Shown here piece by piece: positions 16,883 through 24,217 of a stretch of DNA of 39,465 nt; positions within the stretch are counted from its first letter, which is position 1, and each line of letters opens with the position of its first letter. Made by a program: the position numbers and the translations under genes. The notes under the pieces were generated by a model. That model was not told the DNA's origin. It did not search any database and was given only the letters and a program-made list of their open reading frames with translations. Source of the stretch: Loigolactobacillus binensis (GTDB lineage: Bacteria; Bacillota; Bacilli; Lactobacillales; Lactobacillaceae); assembly GCF_005405165.1 (NCBI RefSeq), contig NZ_BJDN01000026.1:1-39465 (forward strand), written 5' to 3'.

Positions 16883-17530
16883 TTATAGCTCATTAAACCA
16901 AGTCGGGTAAGTTTGCGTGATCACCTGTTGGCAAGCAGCCACCACCGTAGTCGGTGCCTGCGTAGCATCAATCGTTTTAATTCTTTGCGGATCAGCAGCG
17001 GCCAAGGCCAAATACTCACCGCGTACTTTTTGATGAAAAGACAAAGCTTCTTGATCCAACCGATCATTTTGGGTCTGCCGGTGAGCAGCAATTCGCTGCA
17101 ACCCAACAGCTGAAGGCACATCTAAATATAAAGTGAGATCTGGCGTCAATAATTCAGTGGCAAACTCATTCATTTTACCGACGGCAGCGACACCGATTCC
17201 GCGCCCAGCACCTTGGTAGGCTAATGAACTATCCACAAAGCGATCGCATAATACCATTTTTCCAGCCGCCAATGCTGGTCGAATCTTTTCAGTAATGTGT
17301 TGCCGCCGGGCCGCTGCGTATAATAATGCTTCAGTTCGTTTATCCATGGCCGTATTTTTAGGATCAAGAATAATCCGCCGAATGGCCTCCGAAATTGGAT
17401 TGCCGCCTGGCTCACGGGTAGTGATGATCGTTTGGCGAGCGCGCTGTTGTAGACGCGGTAATAACGCCGTTAAGGCACTCGTTTTACCAGCACCATCTGG
17501 GCCTTCAAATGTAATTAATAAACCAGCCAC
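16883..17530 (-). CDS. tmk: Thymidylate kinase
   Basis: A 215-residue kinase with P-loop FEGPDGAGKTS, TTREPGG, the DRFVDSSLAYQGAGRG substrate segment and a LID region. It phosphorylates dTMP to dTDP. The start is GTG at 17530 with GAGGA six bases upstream; the frame to 17560 has no ribosome site. It has its own promoter (17587-17615) just after the yaaL terminator and probably leads the tmk-darA-holB-yaaT-yabA operon. Confidence 0.94.
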   Translation of the reverse strand: MAGLLITFEGPDGAGKTSALTALLPRLQQRARQTIITTREPGGNPISEAIRRIILDPKNTAMDKRTEALLYAAARRQHITEKIRPALAAGKMVLCDRFVDSSLAYQGAGRGIGVAAVGKMNEFATELLTPDLTLYLDVPSAVGLQRIAAHRQTQNDRLDQEALSFHQKVRGEYLALAAADPQRIKTIDATQAPTTVVAACQQVITQTYPTWFNEL

Positions 17531-17586
17531 ACTGATTCCTCTATTTCTATTCGTGCACAACGCACGTTAGCTTTAACTTTACTTTT

Positions 17587-17615
17587 ATTCTACTGTAAGT
17601 GACGGTTGCTGTCTA
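17587..17615 (-). promoter_or_regulatory. Promoter of the tmk operon
   Basis: The minus strand has -35 TAGACA (17610-17615), a 17-bp spacer and -10 TAGAAT (17587-17592), each one base off consensus. It lies between the terminator after yaaL and the tmk GTG. Confidence 0.7.
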
Positions 17616-17637
17616 ATTAGATTTTATGGATCTGTAT

Positions 17638-17674
17638 AAAAAAAGCCACAACATAAACGCGTTATGTTTGCAGC
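17638..17674 (-). terminator. Intrinsic terminator after recR-yaaL
   Basis: On the minus strand a 12-bp imperfect stem with a bulged A (core AACATAA pairing TTATGTT) is followed by seven T. It lies 15 bases past the yaaL stop. Confidence 0.8.
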
Positions 17675-17688
17675 TTCAATACTTTTGG

Positions 17689-17958
17689 TTATTCTAAAAA
17701 ATCATGTTCACTGCGGGCCGCTCCCGGCATGATCCGATCACCCTTGGTTCCCCGAATACGCGCCTCATGATAAAGAAATAAATATTTAGCGCGTGCTAAT
17801 TGCGCCTGCGAAATTAATTCTTCATCGGCATCATCAATGGAAATAACGGTCTCTTTAGCCCGATTCCAATCATTCATCGCTTCATAAATCGCGCTTAACA
17901 ATTTTTCATCATAGCTTTTTTGTAGTTTAGAACGTTGATCATGATTACGCTTAAACAT
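17689..17958 (-). CDS. yaaL: YaaL-family protein (DUF2508)
   Basis: A small 89-residue soluble, charged protein of the DUF2508/YaaL family, recognised by its place after recR and its helical make-up. No biochemical function is known. The ATG at 17958 follows GAGGT; the six codons of the longer frame lack a ribosome site. It is followed by a strong terminator and is therefore the last gene of the dnaX-ybaB-recR-yaaL group. Confidence 0.8.
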   Translation of the reverse strand: MFKRNHDQRSKLQKSYDEKLLSAIYEAMNDWNRAKETVISIDDADEELISQAQLARAKYLFLYHEARIRGTKGDRIMPGAARSEHDFLE

Positions 17959-18008
17959 CCAAATACCTCTTTCCATTGCGGCAAATTAATTCAGATCAAA
18001 TTAGCAAT

Positions 18009-18605
18009 TTACATTTCTTGCCGACCTTCAACAGCTTTAAGTAGCGTCATTTCATCCGCATACTCAATATCACTACCCACTGATAAACCATGTGCTAACC
18101 GAGTCACTTTGATCCCTGCTGGTTTGATCAACCGAGATAAATAAGTTGCGGTTGCTTCACCTTCTGGTGTTGCGTTAGTTGCTACGATCACTTCTTTGAT
18201 CACATCATTTTGTAATCTTTTTAGCAGGCTAGCAATATTAATATCTTCAGGACCCTTACCTTCGATCGGCGATAAAACACCTTGTAAAACGTGGTATAGG
18301 CCATGATATTCATGCATGCGTTCCATGGTCATAATATCTTTAGGTCCCTCAACCACTAAAACAGTGCTTTGATCACGACTTTTATCGGCGCAGATCAAAC
18401 ATGGATCTTCTTCCGTAATATTCCCGCAAATGCTGCAATAATGCAAATCACGTTGGGCGGCGATCAGCGCTTTAGCAAAGTCAGTAACGTCATCTTGTTG
18501 CATATCGATCGTATAAAAAGCTAAACGTGTCGCAGTTTTACTACCGATCCCCGGCAACTTCATATAACTTTCAATCAATTTTGCAATTGGTTCCGGATAT
18601 TGCAT
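18009..18605 (-). CDS. recR: Recombination mediator RecR
   Basis: A 198-residue protein with a helix-hairpin-helix ([15 protein letters not shown]), a four-cysteine zinc finger ([16 protein letters not shown], about 57-72) and a Toprim domain ([13 protein letters not shown] on). RecR works with RecF and RecO to load RecA on gapped DNA. The ATG at 18605 follows GGAAGGA; the longer frame to 18623 is not needed. It lies just after ybaB. Confidence 0.95.
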   Translation of the reverse strand: MQYPEPIAKLIESYMKLPGIGSKTATRLAFYTIDMQQDDVTDFAKALIAAQRDLHYCSICGNITEEDPCLICADKSRDQSTVLVVEGPKDIMTMERMHEYHGLYHVLQGVLSPIEGKGPEDINIASLLKRLQNDVIKEVIVATNATPEGEATATYLSRLIKPAGIKVTRLAHGLSVGSDIEYADEMTLLKAVEGRQEM

Positions 18606-18667
18606 AGTAACGTTCCTTCCCATAACTTAGGATGTGCTTAGAAAAGTATTTAAACGCTGGCCCCTGA

Positions 18668-18979
18668 CTACATCCCAGGTAAGCCGCGCGTGTATTGCCC
18701 CATTTTTTGTTCAGTTTCATGATCGACTTTAGTCAAAGCATTATTGACTGCCATAATAATGAGATCCTGTAGCATATCTGGATCATCGGGATCGATTGCT
18801 TCTGCTTTAATTTGTAGATCCTTCATTTGCTTATCACCACTGAAAGTGGCAATCACCGCGTCATCACTGGCAGCACCTGTAAACTCCTGTGCATTTAATT
18901 CTTCTTGCGCCTGAGCCATTTCTTTTTGCATCTTCTTCATTTGTTTCATCATACCTTGCATATTCCCGCCACGCATCAT
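18668..18979 (-). CDS. ybaB: YbaB/EbfC nucleoid-associated protein
   Basis: This 103-residue protein has the family layout: a Met/Gln/Lys-rich N-terminal helix ([15 protein letters not shown]), a central beta part and a C-terminal helix with [15 protein letters not shown]. Family members bind DNA as dimers. Two adjacent ATG codons are possible starts. It sits between dnaX and recR as in most Firmicutes. Confidence 0.93.
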   Translation of the reverse strand: MMRGGNMQGMMKQMKKMQKEMAQAQEELNAQEFTGAASDDAVIATFSGDKQMKDLQIKAEAIDPDDPDMLQDLIIMAVNNALTKVDHETEQKMGQYTRGLPGM

Positions 18980-19003
18980 TTTTAAATCAATCCTTTCATT
19001 TTC

Positions 19004-20707
19004 TTAATCATTTTTGATTTCAATATGTTCGCTACCAAATAAAGCCGCCGCTTGACTGATCACCGGCGCTGCTTGCGCAGAAGACGGGGGCGTCGCAGTG
19101 TGGGCCTTTTCTTGCCGATGTTGCTGAATATACGCTTTGCGCACTTGGGGCCACTCGTCTTGAGGCACAAAAATGATCTTAGGCGTATACCCAACTAAGC
19201 GGTCCAATCCATTTTCAAGCGCATCAACCATTGATTGGTTGTTATTAGCACGATCAAGTAAGAAATCACTGTCAAAGGAGACCACCACACCATCATGACT
19301 GGCAGCAACCGGCTTCGAAGCGTGCATCAGCGCACGATGTTGTACCGTTAGCATCTGCAATAATTCCGTCCAGACTGATTTTAATTGCTGCAGACTAGCT
19401 TTAGTGGCGTGGTCAAGTACAGGATAAATCGCTGCCACATTAGTATGCTGGTTACTACTACGCCGCGGTTTAGCCACCATCGCCGGCGCAGTCGAAGTCG
19501 TTGGGCCATCATTAATCCGTAAATTAGCCAGTTGCTGTTGCAAATTTTTTAATTCTTGTTGCATCTGACTAAACTCAGCAGTTGCTTCTGGTGCCGCCGG
19601 TGCCGGTACTGACGTCCTATTTGATTGGCAAAGCTTAACGGTCGCAACCTCCAAATAAATATCGGGATGGTTGGTAAAACGTAGTTGCTGCTGACTATCA
19701 TTCAACACATCAATTGCCTGATAAAGATCAGTTGCGGCAAAGGCCTGGCTCAACTGCTTAAATTGATCATCAATATCACCAAGTTCAATTTTTTCTACCA
19801 TTTCTGGGGCTTGTTGATAAAGCAGTAGATCACGACTATATTCAATTAAATCTTCAATAAAGCGACCAGCATCTTTACCAGCCGCTAAAACTTGTTGCAG
19901 GATCTCTAATCCTTTAGGGGTATCTTGTGCCTGAATAGCTTGCATATAGTCAGCAAGTAATTGTTGAGCGGCACTGCCAGTGACCTGCAACGCGTTTTCT
20001 AAAGTCACATGATTATCACTAAAGGACAGAACTTGATCCAACACGCTTAACGCATCGCGCATCCCACCTTCCGCCGCTTTAGCAATCGTTTTTAAAGCCG
20101 CCGCTTCAAAAGTGATCCCTTTCTCTTGCAAAATATAGCTCATGCGCTGATAGATGGCCTGTGCGGAAATGCGCTGAAAATCAAACCGTTGGGTTCGTGA
20201 AATGATCGTTAACGGTACCTTATGCGGTTCCGTTGTTGCTAAAATAAAAACAACGTGGCTCGGCGGTTCCTCTAAAGTCTTCAGCAAAGCATTAAAAGCT
20301 CCAGTCGATAACATATGCACTTCATCAATAATATAAACCTTGTATTGCGCACTGGTTGGTGCGTATTTCGCTTTATCCCGGATATCACGAATTTCATCAA
20401 CGCCATTGTTCGAGGCCGCATCAATTTCGATCACGTCATTTAAGGTCCCAGCAGTGATTGCCTGACAAGATGAACAGTGATTACAAGGTTCGCCGTCTTT
20501 TAGATTAGGACAGTTGATCGCCTTAGCCAGGATCTTTGCCGCTGAGGTTTTCCCCGTTCCCCGGGGCCCAGTAAAAAGATAAGCATGGCTAGTTTGGTGT
20601 GCCTCTAGTGCGTTACGCAGTGTTTGTGTGATCGTCTCTTGCCCAACAATATCGGCAAATCGTTGTGGCCGCCAAACGCGGTATAATGCTTGATAAGCCA
20701 ACCCCAT
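19004..20707 (-). CDS. dnaX: DNA polymerase III subunits gamma/tau
   Basis: A 567-residue clamp-loader ATPase with GPRGTGKTSAAKILAKAINC (Walker A), a zinc site (CNHCSSC with the preceding Cys), DEVHMLS (Walker B) and ISRTQRF (sensor/SRC-like). Domain III runs to about residue 370, followed by a Gln/Pro/Ala-rich linker and a C-terminal part that includes VVSFDSDFLLDRANN. The ATG at 20707 follows AAAGGAAG; the frame to 20752 adds 15 unlikely codons. I did not establish a programmed frameshift for a short gamma form. Confidence 0.95.
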   Translation of the reverse strand: MGLAYQALYRVWRPQRFADIVGQETITQTLRNALEAHQTSHAYLFTGPRGTGKTSAAKILAKAINCPNLKDGEPCNHCSSCQAITAGTLNDVIEIDAASNNGVDEIRDIRDKAKYAPTSAQYKVYIIDEVHMLSTGAFNALLKTLEEPPSHVVFILATTEPHKVPLTIISRTQRFDFQRISAQAIYQRMSYILQEKGITFEAAALKTIAKAAEGGMRDALSVLDQVLSFSDNHVTLENALQVTGSAAQQLLADYMQAIQAQDTPKGLEILQQVLAAGKDAGRFIEDLIEYSRDLLLYQQAPEMVEKIELGDIDDQFKQLSQAFAATDLYQAIDVLNDSQQQLRFTNHPDIYLEVATVKLCQSNRTSVPAPAAPEATAEFSQMQQELKNLQQQLANLRINDGPTTSTAPAMVAKPRRSSNQHTNVAAIYPVLDHATKASLQQLKSVWTELLQMLTVQHRALMHASKPVAASHDGVVVSFDSDFLLDRANNNQSMVDALENGLDRLVGYTPKIIFVPQDEWPQVRKAYIQQHRQEKAHTATPPSSAQAAPVISQAAALFGSEHIEIKND

Positions 20708-20845
20708 GCTTCCTTTCTCTATGAATACATTTTTAAACCCATCTTGTTGCAATCCATTAATTAAATGTTGTTTACTATCACATTTTAATTATCGATGTGT
20801 AATTTGATGAATCGATCAACGAACATAAATACTGACTTAACTGCC

Positions 20846-20881
20846 AAAATAAAAGCTCTTAGTCTAGGTCAACTAAGAGCT
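20846..20881 (-). terminator. Intrinsic terminator after the SRP RNA
   Basis: On the minus strand a perfect 10-bp stem (AGCTCTTAGT with ACTAAGAGCT) with an 8-nt loop is followed by TTTTATTTT. It lies about 15 bases past the SRP RNA. Confidence 0.8.
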
Positions 20882-20897
20882 GTCTCAATTCAAATAA

Positions 20898-20989
20898 ACA
20901 AAAGGCACATGACGTATCCTACTTAGTGCTGCTTTCTTCCGAACCTGACACGATTCGTAAGCACATCATTGCCTTAAGGCCTTGCGGCA
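20898..20989 (-). ncRNA. ffs: Signal recognition particle RNA (small bacterial type)
   Basis: The minus strand carries the conserved SRP domain IV core with AGGTTCGGAAGAAAGCAG flanked by pairing arms (GTGCTTACGAATCGTG and GCACTAAGTAGGATACG), the Ffh binding site. Outer arms AAGGCA and TGCCTT close the RNA. About 90 nt fits the small Firmicutes form that lacks the Alu domain. The 5' end is set from the TATAAT at 20996-21001 and the 3' end by the closing stem, so both are approximate. The place between tadA and dnaX is common in Lactobacillales. Confidence 0.93.
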
Positions 20990-20995
20990 ATACTA

Positions 20996-21024
20996 ATTAT
21001 ATTAGACCTAGCCCAAAAAAGCTA
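20996..21024 (-). promoter_or_regulatory. Promoter of the SRP RNA
   Basis: The minus strand has a perfect TATAAT (20996-21001) with a weak TAGCTT (21019-21024) at 17-bp spacing. The -35 overlaps the tadA stop codon. Confidence 0.55.
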
Positions 21025-21549
21025 GTCCTTTACGTCATCTTCTGTTAATTTTTTCTGAGCGGCCTGTTTAGCTGCTTTACGCTGGGCACGAATCGACCGA
21101 AAAAAAGTTTGCAATTGGGTTTGTGCTTCAGTAGCTAGAACACCGGCCTCAACATCAGCCTGATGATTGAAGCGTTGATCGGTCACTAAATTCATCAATG
21201 TCCCCACGGTACCTGCCTTAGGATCGGCTGCCCCATAATAAACTGCCGCGATACGGGAATTAATAATTGCGCCGCTACACATTGGACAAGGCTCTAAGGT
21301 CACAAAAATTGCCGCATCTTCTAACCGCCAACTTTTTACATTTAAACAAGCCTCTTGAATCGCTAAAATTTCTGCGTGCATCGTTGCGTCTTGGGTATGT
21401 TCGCGCAAATTATGACCACGCCCAATGATTTTACCGGCTTGCACGATCACTGCCCCGATCGGCACCTCCCCGATTTGGGCAGCCGATTGCGCCTCAAATA
21501 GGGCTTCGCGCATATAACGTTCTTTTTCTGCGGCCGAAAATTGTTCCAT
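21022..21549 (-). CDS. tadA: tRNA adenosine(34) deaminase
   Basis: A 175-residue cytidine/deoxycytidylate-deaminase-fold enzyme with HAEILAIQEAC and PCPMCSGA zinc motifs and the catalytic Glu in HAE. It converts the wobble adenosine of tRNA-Arg(ACG) to inosine. The ATG at 21549 follows AAGGAG seven bases upstream. The C-terminal tail is rich in Lys and Ala. Confidence 0.93.
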   Translation of the reverse strand: MEQFSAAEKERYMREALFEAQSAAQIGEVPIGAVIVQAGKIIGRGHNLREHTQDATMHAEILAIQEACLNVKSWRLEDAAIFVTLEPCPMCSGAIINSRIAAVYYGAADPKAGTVGTLMNLVTDQRFNHQADVEAGVLATEAQTQLQTFFRSIRAQRKAAKQAAQKKLTEDDVKD

Positions 21550-21606
21550 TAACTCACTCCTTGTCACACTTATCTCTCAGTTTAGCATAGCTCAGTTCAG
21601 AAAAAC

Positions 21607-22452
21607 CTAAATAATTGCTAAAGGTTGCTTCCGTGTTGGTGCGGGGAATTCACGATCCAACGCCGCCAATTCTGCTGGCGTTAAACTAATTTCGGCTGCC
21701 GCAATATTAGCCTGCATATGGTGCCAATCGCTGGTCTGCGGAATTGCCAATAAGCCAGGCTGGTGCAAAACCCACGCAAGTAACAATTGATGCGTGCTCA
21801 ACTGATGAGTCGCCGCAATCGCTTTGACGGTAGCATTATTAGTCAAATACCCACGCACGTCACCTTGCGCTACCGGCGAATAAGCAATAAAAGGAATCTG
21901 GCGCTGTTGTTGCCAAGGTAATACATCAAATTCAACACCACGTTCACCTAAATTATATAGATCCTCGTTAGCAGCTAAATATGGGGCGCCATTTAATTGT
22001 TGCAATTCTAACAGATCCACTTGATCAAAGTTAGAAACGCCCCAATGACGAATTTTACCCGCCTGTTGTAATTCCATTAAACCGGCTACCGTTTCACTTA
22101 ACGGTACACCACCGCGCCAATGCAACAAATATAGGTCCAAATAATCCGTTCCTAGCCGCTGTAAACTAGCCGTTAGACTTTGCCGCATCCGTTTTTTAGT
22201 CGCATTTTGTGGATAAAACTTTGAAATTAAAAACAACTTTTCACGTTGATAAGGTTGAATGGCCTCACCGACTAAAGATTCTGAACGGCCTGCACCATAC
22301 ATTTCGGCAGTGTCGATCACCGTCAAACCGTGGTCAAGCCCGTAACGCAGGGCTTGTAATTCGGCTGGCCGCTGCTGTGGCTGCTCGCCCATGTGCCAAG
22401 TCCCGATCCCTAATGCAGGCACACTAGTTGTTTGAAATTTAATTTGTTGCAT
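21607..22452 (-). CDS. Aldo/keto reductase
   Basis: This 281-residue TIM-barrel oxidoreductase has the AKR tetrad: Asp in VIDTAEMYG, Tyr in the same stretch, Lys in LISKFYP and His in LYLLHWRG. NADPH-binding residues lie near the C-terminus. It should reduce aldehydes or ketones; the substrate cannot be told. The ATG at 22452 has GAGG eight bases upstream; the longer frame to 22524 has a different composition and no ribosome site. Confidence 0.88.
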   Translation of the reverse strand: MQQIKFQTTSVPALGIGTWHMGEQPQQRPAELQALRYGLDHGLTVIDTAEMYGAGRSESLVGEAIQPYQREKLFLISKFYPQNATKKRMRQSLTASLQRLGTDYLDLYLLHWRGGVPLSETVAGLMELQQAGKIRHWGVSNFDQVDLLELQQLNGAPYLAANEDLYNLGERGVEFDVLPWQQQRQIPFIAYSPVAQGDVRGYLTNNATVKAIAATHQLSTHQLLLAWVLHQPGLLAIPQTSDWHHMQANIAAAEISLTPAELAALDREFPAPTRKQPLAII

Positions 22453-22533
22453 TTCGATCGCCTCGTAGCTTAAATTACTATTGTCAGGAAAATAGTTACA
22501 ATTATTAGCCAAATAAATAGGCACCCGGCCTAT

Positions 22534-22887
22534 TTAATCTTCACTCGCATTATCTTGCCGCTTAGTCATGTAACTAGTCAACAAATCACGAAGCTCATGG
22601 GCTTTACCTTGAATATCATCTGAATATTGACCGACACGCTGCCGAACATCACCAAATTTATCCGCCGCTTGCAGTAAACGCGTAATATCTTCATCATCTA
22701 GGTGATCGACAAAGTCTAACACCCGCTGACTACCATTTAAATTATCCTTAACATAAGTTTTGATCCGATTACGATTCTTATAACTTTGTAATTTGTCCAT
22801 TAATGCATCCGCTGCCAAATAGGCACCAGCCGCAGCCACTGTCGCTGTAACGCCAATACCCAGTAAAAGTTTATGCCCTGTTTTCAT
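22534..22887 (-). CDS. Small membrane-anchored protein, YtxH-like
   Basis: A 117-residue protein with one N-terminal hydrophobic helix (about 8-30) followed by a charged, mostly helical region with several Asp/Lys/Arg. The layout resembles YtxH-like envelope-stress proteins, but I do not see a firm signature. AGGAGG precedes the ATG. Function unknown; it may share a transcript with the aldo/keto reductase gene. Confidence 0.65.
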   Translation of the reverse strand: MKTGHKLLLGIGVTATVAAAGAYLAADALMDKLQSYKNRNRIKTYVKDNLNGSQRVLDFVDHLDDEDITRLLQAADKFGDVRQRVGQYSDDIQGKAHELRDLLTSYMTKRQDNASED

Positions 22888-22972
22888 CAGTAAAGCCTCC
22901 TAGCTATTTAGTCTAACTACTATAGGTACATTCTAACACAGCAAGGCCGCTCCCCGCAGTGATCAGCCTCAG

Positions 22973-23572
22973 TCATTTACGACTTTGCAAAATAAAATAG
23001 CCTTTGTTTTTTGCTAAAACCGTGACATTGCCGAATACTTCGTTCATTTTCTGCTGTGCCGACGGGGCGCCTTGTTTTTTCTGGATCACTACAGTTAAAA
23101 CACCACCTGCTAGCAAATGATCGAAGGCCCCACTTAAAATACCGTGAACGACCTTTTTACCGGCGCGAATCGGTGGATTGGTTAAAATTGCGGCGTACTG
23201 ATCTTTGACGGCCGCATATTGATCAGATGTAAAGATCGTAACGTTACTGAGCTGATTGCGTTGTGCATTTTCCTGCGCTAAACTCAGCGCTAACTCGTTG
23301 ACATCCACTAGATCAACGTGTCGCTGCGGTTGTTCCTTAGCCAAGGTCAAACCAATTGGCCCGTAACCTGCGCCAACATCCAACAATGGACCTGCTGGAA
23401 CCGTTGCAAAGTCAAACGTGGCCAACAAAGTTCGGGTGCCAAAGTCAACGGTTCGTTTGGAGAAAACGCCATTATCGGTCACAAAAGTCATGGCCTGCCC
23501 CCGCAGATTAAAGTCCCATTCTTGTTGATCATGAATTACATCTGGATTTTTCGAATAATAATAATTTGTCAA
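22973..23572 (-). CDS. RsmC-like class I SAM methyltransferase
   Basis: A 199-residue methyltransferase with motif I LLDVGAGYGPIGL (about 63-75), an acidic VDLVDVNE loop and NPPIRAGKK (NPP motif), typical of the RsmC/RlmG family that makes m2G in rRNA. The start is a TTG at 23572 with AAGGAA seven bases before it. The ATG at 23659 would add 29 codons and has no ribosome site, and the short form matches the single-domain Firmicutes proteins. Which rRNA base is modified is not known. Confidence 0.85.
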   Translation of the reverse strand: MTNYYYSKNPDVIHDQQEWDFNLRGQAMTFVTDNGVFSKRTVDFGTRTLLATFDFATVPAGPLLDVGAGYGPIGLTLAKEQPQRHVDLVDVNELALSLAQENAQRNQLSNVTIFTSDQYAAVKDQYAAILTNPPIRAGKKVVHGILSGAFDHLLAGGVLTVVIQKKQGAPSAQQKMNEVFGNVTVLAKNKGYFILQSRK

Positions 23573-23708
23573 AACTAATTTCCTTTCCGAAAGCGCGGTG
23601 TCACTATCATTGACTCGATCAAAACTGCTTAACGCTGTAAAAATTTCTCCCGTACGCATTTTTTTATGTTAAACTTATTTTAACAGAAAAATTATGGCAA
23701 ACAATCAC

Positions 23709-23756
23709 ACACTATATTTTGTAGCTTGTAAATATTACAAACACAAAATGTAGTGT
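23709..23756. promoter_or_regulatory. Pair of NrdR-like boxes upstream of nrdH
   Basis: Two 16-bp near-palindromes, ACACTATATTTTGTAG (23709-23724) and ACACAAAATGTAGTGT (23741-23756), match the NrdR box pattern ACACwATATwGTGT. They start 32 bp apart, about three DNA turns, as expected for NrdR binding. A perfect TTGTAA-ATA-TTACAA dyad (23726-23740) lies between them. They end eight bases upstream of the -35. Confidence 0.75.
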
Positions 23757-23763
23757 TTTTTCG

Positions 23764-23792
23764 TTGATTTTTTGTTAGTGACCCATTATACT
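23764..23792 (+). promoter_or_regulatory. Promoter of nrdH-nrdE-nrdF
   Basis: -35 TTGATT (23764-23769), a 17-bp spacer and -10 TATACT (23787-23792). A start near 23799 gives a leader of about 45 bases before nrdH. Confidence 0.7.
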
Positions 23793-23845
23793 GTGAACAT
23801 GAACTTAAATATTATTTGTTGATTATCAAAGAAGGATTGAGCGTA

Positions 23846-24073
23846 ATGAATAACTTAACTGTCTATACAAAAAACGGCTGTGTCCAATGCCGGATGACTG
23901 AACGTTTTTTAAAAGAACATAATATTCCTTTTACTGAACACAATATTGATCAAGAGCCTGAATATATTAATTATTTAAAGGAAAAAGGCTACCAAGCAAC
24001 GCCGGTAGTTGAGGCCAAAAACTTAAGTTTCTTTGGCTTCCGTCCCGATCAATTGCGGCAATTAGCGGTTTAA
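23846..24073 (+). CDS. nrdH: Glutaredoxin-like NrdH
   Basis: A 75-residue redoxin with the CVQC active site (residues 11-14) and the YQATPVVEA cis-Pro segment, ending as NrdH proteins do with FFGFRPDQL. NrdH returns electrons to the class Ib ribonucleotide reductase. The ATG at 23846 follows AAGGAT; ten extra codons of the longer frame are unlikely. It is the first gene of the nrdHEF group. A hairpin follows before nrdE. Confidence 0.93.
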   Translation: MNNLTVYTKNGCVQCRMTERFLKEHNIPFTEHNIDQEPEYINYLKEKGYQATPVVEAKNLSFFGFRPDQLRQLAV

Positions 24074-24096
24074 TACCGATTTGGTAAGCTTTGCTG

Positions 24097-24157
24097 GCAC
24101 ATGATCAAGCACGCCTAGTTATTGACTAGGTAATCTTTGATCATGTGCTTTTCATTT
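24097..24157 (+). terminator. Strong hairpin between nrdH and nrdE
   Basis: A perfect 12-bp stem (GCACATGATCAA with TTGATCATGTGC, 24097-24108 and 24137-24148) encloses a smaller CCTAGT/ACTAGG stem and is followed by TTTTCATTTT. It is terminator-like and lies 60 bases upstream of nrdE. Only a weak promoter candidate (TATTAT near 24196) lies after it. Confidence 0.65.
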
Positions 24158-24217
24158 TCACTGAAACACCTTATCCACTTAATCATTGTACCAATATTAT
24201 AGAAAGCAGGGATTTAT

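Noticed and set aside
19004..20707. Programmed frameshift in dnaX making a short gamma subunit
   Set aside because: I did not find a convincing slippery heptamer with a following hairpin, and many Firmicutes make only the long form.
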